NCBI RefSeq assembly: GCF_022180385.2
Contig: NZ_BQME02000002.1
Coordinates: forward strand, 1,240,001-1,304,000
DNA from: Paenibacillus sp. L3-i20
Lineage (GTDB): Bacteria; Bacillota; Bacilli; Paenibacillales; Paenibacillaceae
Reading direction: 5' to 3'
Length of the DNA stretch: 64,000 nucleotides
Each line of letters opens with the position of its first letter. Within the stretch, counting starts at the first letter, position 1. Below are positions 25,533 to 34,923 of this stretch, one piece after another. Below the pieces are notes generated by a model, which saw only the letters and a list, made by a program, of their open reading frames with translations, was not told the DNA's origin and made no database searches. The position numbers were made by a program, and so were the translations under genes.

Positions 25533-25740
25533 TCTACTGCAAGCTTTCTAATCTGCGAAAAAGAATCATCTCAATTCCAACCCAACTTAGACTTTTACTA
25601 TCTCCCTTGTGTATAGGCTCATCTGAGTTTATATAAATTTTATTTGTGGAAGGAGCATAACAATTCGTTCGTTTGTTGACTCATTATCACACTCTATACG
25701 AAAGGAGAACCATTTAAGTTTTTTTAAAAAGGTCGATAAT

Positions 25741-25754
25741 TGTAAGCGTTAACA
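25741..25754. promoter_or_regulatory. cre site 2, full match
   Basis: TGTAAGCGTTAACA fits TGWAANCGNTNWCA at every position, 35 bases before the start, downstream of or over the promoter. Glucose-dependent repression by CcpA is likely. Confidence 0.65.
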
Positions 25755-25788
25755 AAATAATAAAAACTATTTGGGAGGTTTATTTGTT

Positions 25789-27135
25789 ATGACAATCCTT
25801 AATTCTCCACGTCAATTTATTATTAAAGCTTTAATTGCGAGTGGTTCTTTAATCGTTTTATTAGCATGTTTGACAGTTTTCGCTGATAGAGTATCCGCAC
25901 ATGGATATGTAGATTCTCCTGGTAGTCGAGCAATACTATGTAAGCAAGGGCTCAATACAGACTGTGGAAATATAGTATACGAACCGCAAAGTTTAGAAAC
26001 GCTAAAAGGTTTCCCAGCTGCTGGTCCAGCTGATGGAACAATCGCAAGTGCAGGTGGACTTTATCCTAAACTTGACGAGCAATCCAGCACACGTTGGAGT
26101 AAGGTACCAATGGTAGGTGGACAGCAAACGTTTACGTGGAAGTTCACTGCTAATCATGCTACTTCCAAATTCCATTACTATATCACGAAACAAAACTGGG
26201 ACCCTAACGCTCCACTTACTCGTAACCAGTTCGATCTAACTCCGTTCTGTACTGTAAATTATGGTGGCGTTCAGCCTCCAATGACTTATTCCCATAATTG
26301 TAATGTTCCAACTGATCGTACAGGCTATCATGTCATTCTAGCGGTTTGGGATGTTTCGAACACAGTTAATGGTTTCTATAACGCAATTGATGTTAATTTC
26401 CCATCTGGTCCAGTTGACACAACTGCTCCAACTGCTCCTGCAACTTTAAGCGCTTCCAATGTAGGTTCAACTAGCGCTTCCCTTGCATGGACAGCTTCCA
26501 CAGACGCTAATGGCATTTCTAATTACAAAATCTACAACGGTACTACCCTTCTTGCAACTGTGCCAGGTAATGTGACCAGCTACAATTTGACTGGGCTAGT
26601 CTCTAGCACTAGTTATGCATTAAAAGTGAGCGCAACTGATCCATCAGGAAACACATCGGCAGCAAGTAATACCGTTAATATCACTACTACTGCTGTTGTA
26701 GCTGATACTGTTGCTCCATCCGCTCCTCCAGCACTGCATGTGATGGGAGCTCCAACTTCCACTAGCATTTGGCTTATGTGGAGTGCTTCTACTGATAATG
26801 TAGGGGTTCAAAGCTACCGTGTTTACCGTGGAACTACCTTAGTAGCTACGGTTTCTGGATCAACTTTAGATTATGTTGTAAATGGACTGACTCCTTCTAC
26901 TACTTATACTTACACTGTAAAAGCAGTTGATGCTGCGGGTAATGAATCAGCAGCTAGCAATGTAAGTGGTACAACAGCTGCTGCTCCAACACAACCAGCA
27001 TGGGCTGCTGGAGTTGCTTATACTACTGGTACTAAAGTATCTTACAATGGTGTTGTTTATGAGTGCAGACAGAACCATACTTCACTTGTAGGCTGGGAGC
27101 CAGCAAATGTAGCATCACTATGGAAAGTAGTATAA
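25789..27135 (+). CDS. Lytic polysaccharide monooxygenase (AA10) with FnIII and CBM5
   Basis: 448 residues. A signal peptide ends at VSA-His38, so the mature protein begins with the copper-binding N-terminal His; the second copper His is His123 (FTANHATSK). The AA10 domain (to about 208) is followed by two fibronectin type III domains (each with DTTAPTAP or DTVAPSAP starts) and a CBM5/12 chitin-binding tail ([26 protein letters not shown]). It would oxidatively cleave chitin or cellulose outside the cell; the CBM5 suggests chitin. GGGAGG precedes the ATG. A cre site lies 35 bases upstream. Stand-alone transcript with a terminator. Confidence 0.93.
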   Translation: MTILNSPRQFIIKALIASGSLIVLLACLTVFADRVSAHGYVDSPGSRAILCKQGLNTDCGNIVYEPQSLETLKGFPAAGPADGTIASAGGLYPKLDEQSSTRWSKVPMVGGQQTFTWKFTANHATSKFHYYITKQNWDPNAPLTRNQFDLTPFCTVNYGGVQPPMTYSHNCNVPTDRTGYHVILAVWDVSNTVNGFYNAIDVNFPSGPVDTTAPTAPATLSASNVGSTSASLAWTASTDANGISNYKIYNGTTLLATVPGNVTSYNLTGLVSSTSYALKVSATDPSGNTSAASNTVNITTTAVVADTVAPSAPPALHVMGAPTSTSIWLMWSASTDNVGVQSYRVYRGTTLVATVSGSTLDYVVNGLTPSTTYTYTVKAVDAAGNESAASNVSGTTAAAPTQPAWAAGVAYTTGTKVSYNGVVYECRQNHTSLVGWEPANVASLWKVV

Positions 27136-27154
27136 TAGACTCATTATAAAGGCA

Positions 27155-27193
27155 AAGCCCTTGGTGCAGCGATGCATTACAAGGGCTTTTTTA
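27155..27193 (+). terminator. Terminator of the LPMO gene
   Basis: AAGCCCTTG / CAAGGGCTT, loop of 16, then TTTTT. Confidence 0.85.
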
Positions 27194-27403
27194 TTGACAA
27201 ATTTACAGTAATAAATGGATAACTGGTATGAAAAACATTCTATTAGACGACAAAAATCATCTAAATACGAGCTCATTCGACAAACTATTTTATTGTTTTA
27301 ATTTTTCTCATTTTTTTCATTTACAAATGTTGTTACTTTAGGTATAGTTCTTTATTAAGAACTCATTTGTTCTTATATTATGCCATTTTGGGAGAGATTC
27401 CTA

Positions 27404-27850
27404 ATGAAGATGTTGAAAAAAGTAGTAAGCTTAACTCTACTACTAGCATTACTGGCTTTCCCTGCATCAGCCTTTGCTTCCAACTATTCTGATGATTACG
27501 GTGTTGAAAGCAAAAAAGGTTTTTTCTCTACCATCTTCTCTTTCTTTGGCGGATCATCTAATGACAACCAAGAGATTAATTATTCAAAGTACAGTAATGA
27601 TGGGGACAAAGATCGAGACAGAGACGATGACTGGGATGACGACAGTGACGACGACAAAGATGATGACAGAGATGACGACGATGATAACAACTATTGTAAA
27701 AACAAAAAAGATCGTTTCTGGGATTGGTTCAGCAAAAAAGGGCGCGATGATGATTGTGATGACGATGATGATGATGACGACGATGACGACGATGATGATG
27801 ACGATGATCCAGATTCATTCAAAATTTGGAAAAAGTATTACGGTTATTGA
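27404..27850 (+). CDS. Secreted poly-aspartate protein
   Basis: 148 residues. A clear signal peptide (LTLLLALLAFPASAFAS) is followed by a short hydrophobic Phe/Gly stretch (GFFSTIFSFFGG) and then an Asp-rich region of about 80 residues with DDDD runs broken by KNKKDRFWDWFSKKG and ending DSFKIWKKYYGY. The tract is GAT/GAC and shows no fold; it is presumably disordered and would bind calcium or other cations, or be a wall/mineral-interacting polymer. No family recognised. The start lies after GGGAGAGA; 24 bases earlier an in-frame ATG has no box. Stands alone, between the chitin oxidase and haem monooxygenase genes. Confidence 0.8.
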   Translation: MKMLKKVVSLTLLLALLAFPASAFASNYSDDYGVESKKGFFSTIFSFFGGSSNDNQEINYSKYSNDGDKDRDRDDDWDDDSDDDKDDDRDDDDDNNYCKNKKDRFWDWFSKKGRDDDCDDDDDDDDDDDDDDDDDPDSFKIWKKYYGY

Positions 27851-27874
27851 TTCGGGTTTTCTAAACACATAAAA

Positions 27875-27922
27875 ACAAGAAAAGGGCTTTCTCAGGTTAA
27901 TAAACCATTCGAGAAGGCCCTT
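27875..27922 (-). terminator. Terminator of the haem monooxygenase gene
   Basis: Minus-strand arms AAGGGCCTTCTC / GAGAAAGCCCTT, followed by TTTCTTGTTTTT. It also ends the gap after the poly-aspartate gene. Confidence 0.75.
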
Positions 27923-27949
27923 CAACTATGTACTTCAGCTGCAATTTTT

Positions 27950-28279
27950 CTATGCCTGTGTTACTTCTTTTGCATTTACGACTTTTGCATCATACATCTT
28001 AACCGATGAGCTGATTAGATAGCTCGGTGTCTCTGCTCCACGATTTTCACGATGACCAGCTAAATGAACAGGATCTTTTTCCCAATTTTTCCATGCATCC
28101 TCAGACTCCCAACGAATCATTGCGATAACTTCCTCGGAATCTTTATTTTTTCTACTTACCATAACAGTACGATCTATTAAACCAGGCATTGTATCAATAT
28201 GGCCAGCTTCGCCGAATCTACCTGCTACTTGTTCTGCATTACCCGGATGTACTACGATTGTTCTTATTTGTATAAACAA
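27950..28279 (-). CDS. HmoA/IsdG-like haem-degrading monooxygenase
   Basis: 109 residues of the ferredoxin-like ABM fold. The sequence has the IsdG/HmoA features: an Asn near the N-terminus region is not clearly retained, but AWKNWEKDPVHLAGHR supplies Trp and the haem-binding His, and MIRWESEDAWKNW is characteristic. Dimeric haem monooxygenases open the haem ring and release iron. The start is a TTG with AGGAGG 8 bases upstream. Single gene with its own terminator. A degraded ABM-fold relative occurs 14 kb away but is distinct. Related ABM proteins of other function cannot be excluded. Confidence 0.75.
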   Translation of the reverse strand: MFIQIRTIVVHPGNAEQVAGRFGEAGHIDTMPGLIDRTVMVSRKNKDSEEVIAMIRWESEDAWKNWEKDPVHLAGHRENRGAETPSYLISSSVKMYDAKVVNAKEVTQA

Positions 28280-28404
28280 ATGAAGTTCCTCCTATATACA
28301 ATTATTTACTCTTCAACATCATATCGATAACGATTATCAATGTCAACTTTTGCTATTGAAAAAATCTATATTGAATAGCTGCTTTATTGACTACTTATTC
28401 ATAT

Positions 28405-28593
28405 TTATTCATACTTTTTCAGGCGATAACGATACCCGCAAAAGGAACAACGGAACACGATACTATCTTCGCCGATAATAAAGGTAAAACGATCATCATC
28501 TTCCATTTCAATAAATTCTCTGCCATGCTCATCGCGATCTCCTGTACCGAACAATCCCGTTCGATTGCCGCATTCACATTCCATATGCATCAT
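28405..28593 (-). CDS. Small zinc-ribbon-type protein
   Basis: A 62-residue protein with ECECGNRTG at the N-terminus and RCSFCGYRY near the C-terminus, four cysteines in Cys-x-Cys and Cys-x-x-Cys pairs that should form a zinc ribbon, separated by an acidic middle. AAAGGTGG lies 8 bases before the ATG-ATG start, a good sign that it is translated. No known name; perhaps a regulator or adapter. The complementary strand is also open but without a ribosome binding site. Confidence 0.7.
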   Translation of the reverse strand: MMHMECECGNRTGLFGTGDRDEHGREFIEMEDDDRFTFIIGEDSIVFRCSFCGYRYRLKKYE

Positions 28594-28746
28594 CTCATTT
28601 ATCCACCTTTTTCCGATTAATCTTAATGCTGCGAAATAATACCGCTAACTATTCGTATGTTTCGTTGATTACTTATCCTCGCTTCGTTATAATAAGCGAT
28701 GACATTAATACATGACAAGACTTGCGTCTAGGAAGGATTTTTTAAT

Positions 28747-29613
28747 ATGTACTTAGCAGATAAATGGAATGACTACGAGGTAATTGATACAGGTGAAGGC
28801 GATAAGCTGGAGCGCTGGGGTAAATATATTTTACGCCGTCCAGATCCGCAAATTATTTGGCCCATCGCAGATGAATCAGAGCACTGGAACAATGTAAACG
28901 GACATTACATCCGCAGCACTTCTGGTGGAGGACAATGGAATATGGCTACAAAGCTTCCTGAAAGATGGACAATCACTTATGGAGAATTGAAATTTCATAT
29001 TAAGCCTACAAATTTCAAGCATACGGGTCTATTCCCTGAGCAAGCGGTCAATTGGAGCTGGATGATGGATAAAATCCGTAATGCCGGTCGTCCGATACGT
29101 GTTCTGAATTTGTTTGCATACTCTGGAGGTGCTACAGTTGCAGCTGCGGCTGCTGGTGCAGACGTCTGCCATGTCGATGCAGCTAAAGGAATGATTCAGT
29201 GGGCAAAGGAAAATGCACAGCTATCTGGCCTTGAGTCTGCTCCAATCCGATATATTACCGACGATGTGTTTAAGTTTGTTCAACGTGAGCAGCGCCGCGG
29301 ACGTCAATATGATGCAATCATTATGGACCCTCCTTCCTATGGACGTGGTCCTAACGGCGAGACGTGGAAGCTTGAAGAAAACTTATATCCATTTCTGCAA
29401 ACTTGCACATCCATTCTTTCTGATAATCCATTGTTCCTACTAATCAATTCATATACAACAGGATTATCCCCGTCTGTTCTTCATAATCTGCTTCATATGA
29501 CGATGAAGTCGAAGTTTGGCGGAGAAATTAATTGTGGGGAAATTGGATTGCCGATAACGAAGTCTGGTCTTAATTTGCCTTGTGGAATACTTGGGCGCTG
29601 GGAGTCAAATTAA
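28747..29613 (+). CDS. Class I SAM-dependent RNA methyltransferase (RlmK/RlmI type)
   Basis: 288 residues. The Rossmann SAM motif is LNLFAYSGGATVAAAAAG, followed by the acidic HVDAAKGMIQWA, a DDV stretch and the catalytic-type DPPSYGRG motif. This is a COG1092-like methyltransferase of the rRNA cytosine/guanine type. An N-terminal region (YILRRPDPQIIWPIA) may contact RNA. GGAAGG precedes the ATG. The stop overlaps the start of the next gene by one base (TAATG), so the two RNA-modification enzymes are translationally coupled. The exact nucleotide is unknown. Confidence 0.87.
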   Translation: MYLADKWNDYEVIDTGEGDKLERWGKYILRRPDPQIIWPIADESEHWNNVNGHYIRSTSGGGQWNMATKLPERWTITYGELKFHIKPTNFKHTGLFPEQAVNWSWMMDKIRNAGRPIRVLNLFAYSGGATVAAAAAGADVCHVDAAKGMIQWAKENAQLSGLESAPIRYITDDVFKFVQREQRRGRQYDAIIMDPPSYGRGPNGETWKLEENLYPFLQTCTSILSDNPLFLLINSYTTGLSPSVLHNLLHMTMKSKFGGEINCGEIGLPITKSGLNLPCGILGRWESN

Positions 29614-30320
29614 TGCCTATTAGCGTATTGTTCGAGGATAATCATTTGCTTGCTGTTGTGAAGCCTCCTGGCATACCATCACAAGAGGACGAAACGGGTG
29701 ATCCCGATATGCTGACACTTCTTAAGGAAGATCTAAAAGAGCGTCATCAAAAGCCCGGCAACGTCTTCTTAGGACTCGTACATCGGCTAGATCGTCCCGT
29801 TGGTGGAGCAATGATCTTTGCAAAGACTTCTAAGGCTGCCTCCAGGCTGTCTGAGGCGGTTCGCAGTCGTACCTTTGGCAAAACCTACATCTGTGTCGTT
29901 CAAGGCTCTCCGGTCAAGCTAGAAGCCCGTTTGACGCATTATATCCGCAAGGATCAGAAGCGAAATCAAGTAACTGTCTTTAATAAGCCAACTGAAGACG
30001 CCAAAGAAGCGATACTTTCCTACTCTGTAATTGCAAGCTCTGATCGTTTCAGTTTAATTGCAGTGCAACTTCATACGGGAAGACCTCATCAAATTAGAGC
30101 ACAATTTGCGCATATTGGTTGTCCTCTAATCGGGGACCTTAAATATGGCGCTGCGAAGCGGAACGACGTAATCGATATTGCGTTATGGTCGACTTCCGTT
30201 ACAGTTCCACATCCTGTTACAAAAGAAGCATTAACCTTTTGCTCCATACCAGAGCATGTTATACCTTGGAGCTGGTGGCAAACGAACCAACTCCAATCCG
30301 CAGCTAATCACTATATCTAA
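29613..30320 (+). CDS. RluA/RluC-family pseudouridine synthase
   Basis: 235 residues with the catalytic LVHRLDRPVGGAM motif (Asp in HRLDR) and the conserved LHTGRPHQIRAQFAHIGCP and LIGDLKYG blocks. Converts uridine to pseudouridine in rRNA or tRNA; no S4 domain is present, as in short RluA-type proteins. GGGAG lies upstream in the end of the preceding gene, and the start overlaps its stop. An upstream in-frame ATG lies inside the methyltransferase. The pair probably modifies the same RNA class. Confidence 0.92.
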   Translation: MPISVLFEDNHLLAVVKPPGIPSQEDETGDPDMLTLLKEDLKERHQKPGNVFLGLVHRLDRPVGGAMIFAKTSKAASRLSEAVRSRTFGKTYICVVQGSPVKLEARLTHYIRKDQKRNQVTVFNKPTEDAKEAILSYSVIASSDRFSLIAVQLHTGRPHQIRAQFAHIGCPLIGDLKYGAAKRNDVIDIALWSTSVTVPHPVTKEALTFCSIPEHVIPWSWWQTNQLQSAANHYI

Positions 30321-30381
30321 ATCGTACAGAAAAGCCACTCCGTCGCCTTCTGTATTATTATGAGAGGACGAACATGTTGAG

Positions 30382-31629
30382 ATGCGCCATAAAAAAACGA
30401 GGATTACTTTACTTATTGGATTAAGTCTAGCTTCCATTGCTTTAATTGCTTTTCTCATTTTTCCTAATCTACAAGATGGCTTCTCATTATCGAAAGAAAG
30501 CACGCCTGATAATTCACAGTTAATAACCGAAACTTCGCAAAATCAAGAAACGGCTATTGCAGTAACACCTACACCATCTCCTTCAACACCACAATTTGTA
30601 GAGGCAGTATGGTTAGGAGTAGGTGATATTATGAGCCACACACCGCAATTGCCAGGTGCTTATAATGAAGTTGAGAAAAAGTATAACTTCAACCCTTACT
30701 TTGCAGAAGTAAAGCCGATTTTAGAGCAAGGTGACTGGGTAATGGCTAATTTAGAGACACCTATTGCTGGCAAAGAATTTGGTTATACTGGCTACCCTAC
30801 TTTTAATGCACCAATTGAACTCGCAGAAGCATTAAAAAATGCTGGTTTTAATCTCTTCTCTACTGCAAACAATCACTCCCTCGATAAAGGTGAACGAGGA
30901 TTGCTTCGTACATTAGAGCACTTAAAATCGCTGGACCTACAAGCGATCGGCACAGCTTCTTCACAAGAGGAAGCCGACTCGTTAATCATTTCCGAAAAAA
31001 ATGGAATCAAAATGGGTCTGCTTTCTTACACCTATGGTACGAATGGTATTCCCATTCCGGAAGGCAAACCGTATTTGGTTGCACTGATTGACGAAGAGAA
31101 GATTAAAAAAGATATCAAACGGTTAAAAGAAGGCGGAGCTGATCTCGTAACTGTGGCGCTGCATTTCGGTGCTGAATACCAAACAACTCCAAATGAAGAG
31201 CAGAAGCAGTTAGCTAGAGCACTTGTAGCTGCTGGAGCTGACATAATAGCTGGCTCACATCCGCATGTGATTCAGCCATACGAAGTTATTGAAACTATCG
31301 ACGAAAAAGGAAACAATAAGTCAGCACTTATCATTTATTCAATGGGAAATTTCATCTCCAATCAACGTGGTGAATCGAAAGATTATGGCGTTATTTTTAA
31401 AGTTAACGTTCGCAAAAATATGACTGAAGGCACGATTGAGCTTACTGAAGTGGAAGCTATCCCGACATGGGTACATCGTTATAAACCGGATAAATCATTC
31501 CGCTATCGTATTCTACCTGTAGAGGAAACATTAGCACAAGCTAATGACAAACTTCTAAAAGCAAGTGATTATAAAGCGATGAAAACGGATTTTGAGATGC
31601 TTAAAGCTCGACTTGATTCAATGAAATAA
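30382..31629 (+). CDS. CapA-family metallophosphatase-like protein
   Basis: 415 residues with an N-terminal membrane segment (ITLLIGLSLASIALIAFLIF), a Ser/Thr/Pro linker and the CapA/PgsA metallophosphatase fold: VGDIM, NLETPI, NNHSLD, VALHFGAEY, GSHPHV and GNFI. PgsA is needed for poly-gamma-glutamate polymer export; other members have unclear roles. No pgsBC genes lie nearby, so a capsule function is not supported here. AGAGGA lies 13 bases before the ATG, rather far. Ends at a strong terminator. Confidence 0.85.
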   Translation: MRHKKTRITLLIGLSLASIALIAFLIFPNLQDGFSLSKESTPDNSQLITETSQNQETAIAVTPTPSPSTPQFVEAVWLGVGDIMSHTPQLPGAYNEVEKKYNFNPYFAEVKPILEQGDWVMANLETPIAGKEFGYTGYPTFNAPIELAEALKNAGFNLFSTANNHSLDKGERGLLRTLEHLKSLDLQAIGTASSQEEADSLIISEKNGIKMGLLSYTYGTNGIPIPEGKPYLVALIDEEKIKKDIKRLKEGGADLVTVALHFGAEYQTTPNEEQKQLARALVAAGADIIAGSHPHVIQPYEVIETIDEKGNNKSALIIYSMGNFISNQRGESKDYGVIFKVNVRKNMTEGTIELTEVEAIPTWVHRYKPDKSFRYRILPVEETLAQANDKLLKASDYKAMKTDFEMLKARLDSMK

Positions 31630-31639
31630 TATACAGTTG

Positions 31640-31683
31640 AAACAACAGCCGCTTCCTAATAAGGAAAGCGGCTGTTGTTTCAT
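31640..31683. terminator. Bidirectional terminator between CapA and MarR genes
   Basis: Fifteen-base arms AAACAACAGCCGCTT and AAGCGGCTGTTGTTT, ten-base loop, T/A tails. Confidence 0.9.
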
Positions 31684-32097
31684 TTATGTATTGGCTACTT
31701 TTCCCAAAAGATAAACGAGAAGCTGTTGATTATGTGAGGATATACGATCTAAAGAATGCTCAATCAGATTGCCACGAATGGTTCTCCCCCGCTCCGCTTC
31801 TGCTTTTCCTTTGTGTGACACAGAAATCCAAACAATTCTGCGATCATTAACGTCTCTCGTTCGTTCAATGAGCTCATTTCGTTCCATTCTGTCTAGCAAA
31901 GTTGTTATCGCTGCGGGTGTCGTAGATAAATATTGAATCAAATCAGACGGCTTCTTTGGCTGTGAATCAAGCAGCAATTCTAAAACGTTCAACTGTCCCT
32001 CTGTGAGCGGAGCAAGCGACTGCTCTAGACTAATCTTCCACTCACGTGTTAGCTTTGTCCACAATCGAGTAAAATCTTCAGAAATCAAACTCCCCAC
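31684..32097 (-). CDS. MarR-family regulator
   Basis: A 137-residue winged-helix protein: KPSDLIQYLSTTPAAITTLL as recognition helix, ERTRDVNDRRIVWISVSHKG as wing. No adjacent transporter or enzyme in the same operon, so its target is unknown. The start is a GTG with AGGA five bases upstream; a TTG three codons later is an alternative. The downstream gene is the CapA-like protein on the other strand. Confidence 0.85.
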   Translation of the reverse strand: MGSLISEDFTRLWTKLTREWKISLEQSLAPLTEGQLNVLELLLDSQPKKPSDLIQYLSTTPAAITTLLDRMERNELIERTRDVNDRRIVWISVSHKGKAEAERGRTIRGNLIEHSLDRISSHNQQLLVYLLGKVANT

Positions 32098-32300
32098 CCG
32101 CTTCCTGTCAATTTTGGATTCTATCAGTCTATTATACCAATATCTAATGTCGAATTAAAGATTAATGCAATTAATAGTTTGTGCTATTAATCGCTATTAT
32201 CTCGAACAGTTTGACAGCTTTAGACATATAATGAGGCGACTGCCCATACATGCGGACAGCGCAGCAATACAGAACGGCATGCCCAAGGAGCGTGATTCCT

Positions 32301-32468
32301 ATGGACGATAGAAAAAATGAAATGATTAGGCGTATTCGCTCATATGGCATAATAAAAGACCCACAATGGCTAGATCGCCCTGACGGGCTAGTTCCATTGT
32401 GGGTCATGCTTGAAGTGTTATACGAAATCATTGAGCGTTTCGATCCGCCTAATCAGCCTTTTGATTAA
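32301..32468 (+). CDS. Small unknown protein overlapping the parC 3' end
   Basis: 55 residues ([16 protein letters not shown] start, [20 protein letters not shown] middle, acidic/proline C-terminus). AAGGAG lies 11 bases before the ATG. It is helical and amphipathic with no known fold. The last 20 bases overlap the end of the convergent parC. Its length, ribosome binding site and composition argue for a real gene; an upstream in-frame extension lacks a box. Confidence 0.65.
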   Translation: MDDRKNEMIRRIRSYGIIKDPQWLDRPDGLVPLWVMLEVLYEIIERFDPPNQPFD

Positions 32469-34911
32469 GATCAGGTACAGTCCGAACAAATGTTGATGTT
32501 ATAACATCGTTTTTGTCGACTGGGAAAAGCAGTCTGCCGATTGATTTACGTTCTTCGATTGGTGATTTCTCCGAATGAGCGATTAGCTTTCCGCCAGAAG
32601 CTGTAAGCGCAACAACTTCAATTGCTTTACGGCAATAGTATCCGGCTACAAGCTTGTCTCCGTTCGAGCGTACACGCTTGCCTTCTTTGAATTCAAATGT
32701 TTGAACACCTCTGCCGCCTCTACCTTGAATCGGATAATCTAGCAGTAAGGAACGTTTTGCGTGACCAATGTCGGAAATAACTAATACTTCTCCTTCATCA
32801 TCAGCTACCCAGATCGCTGCAACGATTTCATCATCGTCACGGAGTTGCATTCCGCGCACGCCTGCTGCGACTCTGCCCATTGCATTAACTTCCGATTCCA
32901 TGAATCGAATACTCATCCCATTTGAAGTGACAAGAAGTATATTTTTTGCACCATCGCTTGGGGTAACACTTATAATCTCGTCACCTTCTGCAACCTTGCA
33001 GGCTGCTACTGCCGTTGAACGAGTAGTCGCATACTCTTTAAGCTCTGAACGTTTCACTTGTCCACGCTTCGTAACAAATACGAGTGAAATATTCGGTTCA
33101 TTCATATCTTTGACAGGTATGACGCTTATAATTGAATCATCTTTCGGAAGAGGGACAATGTTTACAATTGCAGTCCCAGTATCTTTCCATTTAAACTCAG
33201 GTATCTGATGCACAGGCAGCAAATAATATTGACCTTTACGTGTGAAAAGTAACAAATTATCTATCGTATTGACCTGCAGCAGGTCGCGGATGACGTCGCC
33301 TTCTTTTGCCCCCGCAGTGTCTAATTCGCCCCCGGAACGAGTGAAAGATAACATACTCGTACGTTTCACATAACCATCTTGGCTTAACGTTACAAGAACA
33401 TCCTCTGGTGTGACAAGCACTTCCAGATTCACTTTCAATTCCTCAACCTCACCTTGAATACCTGAACGACGATCGATGCCAAAGCTATCGCGGATTTCCA
33501 TCAACTCATCCTTGATAACTCCGATCAGCTTTTTCTCACTATCTAGTATCGATCGTAAGTAGGCAATTTTTTTCTGAGCCTCTTTGAGTTCCTTTTCTAA
33601 CGAGGTAATCTCAAGATTCGTTAATCTATATAGTTGTAATGTTAAAATTGCATCTGCTTGCCGCTCCGAGAAACCAAATTTTGCGATTAAATTATTTTGA
33701 GCATCTGATCTATTTTTGGAAGCTTTTATCGTCGCGATCACTTCATCCAAAATGTTGAGTGCTTTAGCTAATCCTTCAACGACATGAGCGCGATCTTCCG
33801 CTTTCTCAAGCTCATATTTCGTACGCTCCGTAACAACTTCCTTCTGATGGGCGATATATGCAGCAAGCATAGGCATAAGACCAAGCTGTTGTGGCGCTTT
33901 ATTGACGATAGCAACCATATTGAAATTATAAGTGACTTGAAGATCTGTTTTCTTCAACAAATAAGCCAGAATGCCACTAGCGTCAGCATCCTTCTTCAGT
34001 TCTACAACGATTCGCAAACCGTTACGTCCGCTCTCGTCTCTTACTTCGGCGATACCTTCCACCTTTTTCTCAAGACGAATCGTTTCCATTGCAGTCACTA
34101 AACGTGATTTGACGACTTGATAAGGAATTTCCGTTATAACAAGCTGCTGTCTGCCGCCTCTCATATCTTCTATCGCTGTTTTTGAACGAATGTATATACG
34201 GCCTTTACCTGTTGTATAGGCATCGCGAATACCTTCTTCACCCATAATAAGACCACCAGTTGGGAAGTCAGGGCCTTTTACAATACCCATAAGATCCTCA
34301 AGTTCCAAACTAGGTTTCAACATATAAGCGATACATGCGTCGATTACCTCCCTCAGGTTATGAGGAGGGATTTCTGTCGCAAACCCTGAAGAAATGCCGC
34401 TAACTCCGTTAACAAGCAAGTTGGGATAGCGAGAAGGCAACACGACAGGTTCTTTTGTTGTATTGTCAAAGTTATCTTTAAATAATACAGTTCGTTTATC
34501 GATATCACGTAGCAGCTCCAAAGCAATCTTGGACAAACGTGCCTCCGTGTAACGCATCGCTGCTGCCGGATCATCATCCTGCGAACCCCAGTTGCCGTGT
34601 CCATCCACAAGAGGATGACCCATCTTCCATGGCTGCGCCATCCGTACCATACCTTCATAAATCGAAGAGTCACCATGAGGATGGTAGTTACCCATTACGT
34701 CTCCAACCGTTTTGGCTGATTTCCGATATGGCTTGTCCGGAGTATTCCCTGAGTCATACATCGCATATAGGATGCGTCGTTGAACTGGCTTTAGGCCGTC
34801 ACGAACATCGGGGATCGCGCGATCCTGTATAATATATTTTGAATAGCGTCCGAATCGATCACCTACGACCTCTTCCAGATACGCCGGTAAAAATTGTTCC
34901 AGAGTGCTCAT
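32449..34911 (-). CDS. parC: DNA topoisomerase IV subunit A
   Basis: 820 residues of the topoisomerase II A-subunit: [20 protein letters not shown], quinolone-region [11 protein letters not shown] and the catalytic tyrosine in [13 protein letters not shown]. The C-terminal half is a beta-pinwheel (repeats such as [18 protein letters not shown]). With ParE it decatenates daughter chromosomes. No GyrA-box-type motif is recognised in the tail, which suits ParC. Twelve bases after the parE stop, with GGGGGGAG upstream, in one operon. The Ser at HPHGDS and Glu in SSIYEG are the usual residues associated with quinolone sensitivity. Confidence 0.96.
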   Translation of the reverse strand: MSTLEQFLPAYLEEVVGDRFGRYSKYIIQDRAIPDVRDGLKPVQRRILYAMYDSGNTPDKPYRKSAKTVGDVMGNYHPHGDSSIYEGMVRMAQPWKMGHPLVDGHGNWGSQDDDPAAAMRYTEARLSKIALELLRDIDKRTVLFKDNFDNTTKEPVVLPSRYPNLLVNGVSGISSGFATEIPPHNLREVIDACIAYMLKPSLELEDLMGIVKGPDFPTGGLIMGEEGIRDAYTTGKGRIYIRSKTAIEDMRGGRQQLVITEIPYQVVKSRLVTAMETIRLEKKVEGIAEVRDESGRNGLRIVVELKKDADASGILAYLLKKTDLQVTYNFNMVAIVNKAPQQLGLMPMLAAYIAHQKEVVTERTKYELEKAEDRAHVVEGLAKALNILDEVIATIKASKNRSDAQNNLIAKFGFSERQADAILTLQLYRLTNLEITSLEKELKEAQKKIAYLRSILDSEKKLIGVIKDELMEIRDSFGIDRRSGIQGEVEELKVNLEVLVTPEDVLVTLSQDGYVKRTSMLSFTRSGGELDTAGAKEGDVIRDLLQVNTIDNLLLFTRKGQYYLLPVHQIPEFKWKDTGTAIVNIVPLPKDDSIISVIPVKDMNEPNISLVFVTKRGQVKRSELKEYATTRSTAVAACKVAEGDEIISVTPSDGAKNILLVTSNGMSIRFMESEVNAMGRVAAGVRGMQLRDDDEIVAAIWVADDEGEVLVISDIGHAKRSLLLDYPIQGRGGRGVQTFEFKEGKRVRSNGDKLVAGYYCRKAIEVVALTASGGKLIAHSEKSPIEERKSIGRLLFPVDKNDVITSTFVRTVPDLNQKAD

Positions 34912-34923
34912 GCTTGCTCCCCC

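Larger units (their letters stand above)
25308..25788. other. Long gap with catabolite control sites, no gene seen
   Basis: About 480 bases, AT-rich. Two cre-like sites are listed separately. Apart from these and the GGGAGG ribosome binding site of the next gene I see no convincing coding or RNA feature. It is a long leader for the polysaccharide monooxygenase and may hold further regulatory elements. Confidence 0.5.

Noticed and set aside
28387..28620. Plus-strand open frame over the small zinc-ribbon gene
   Set aside because: No good ribosome binding site. The minus-strand frame has one and a sensible cysteine pattern.
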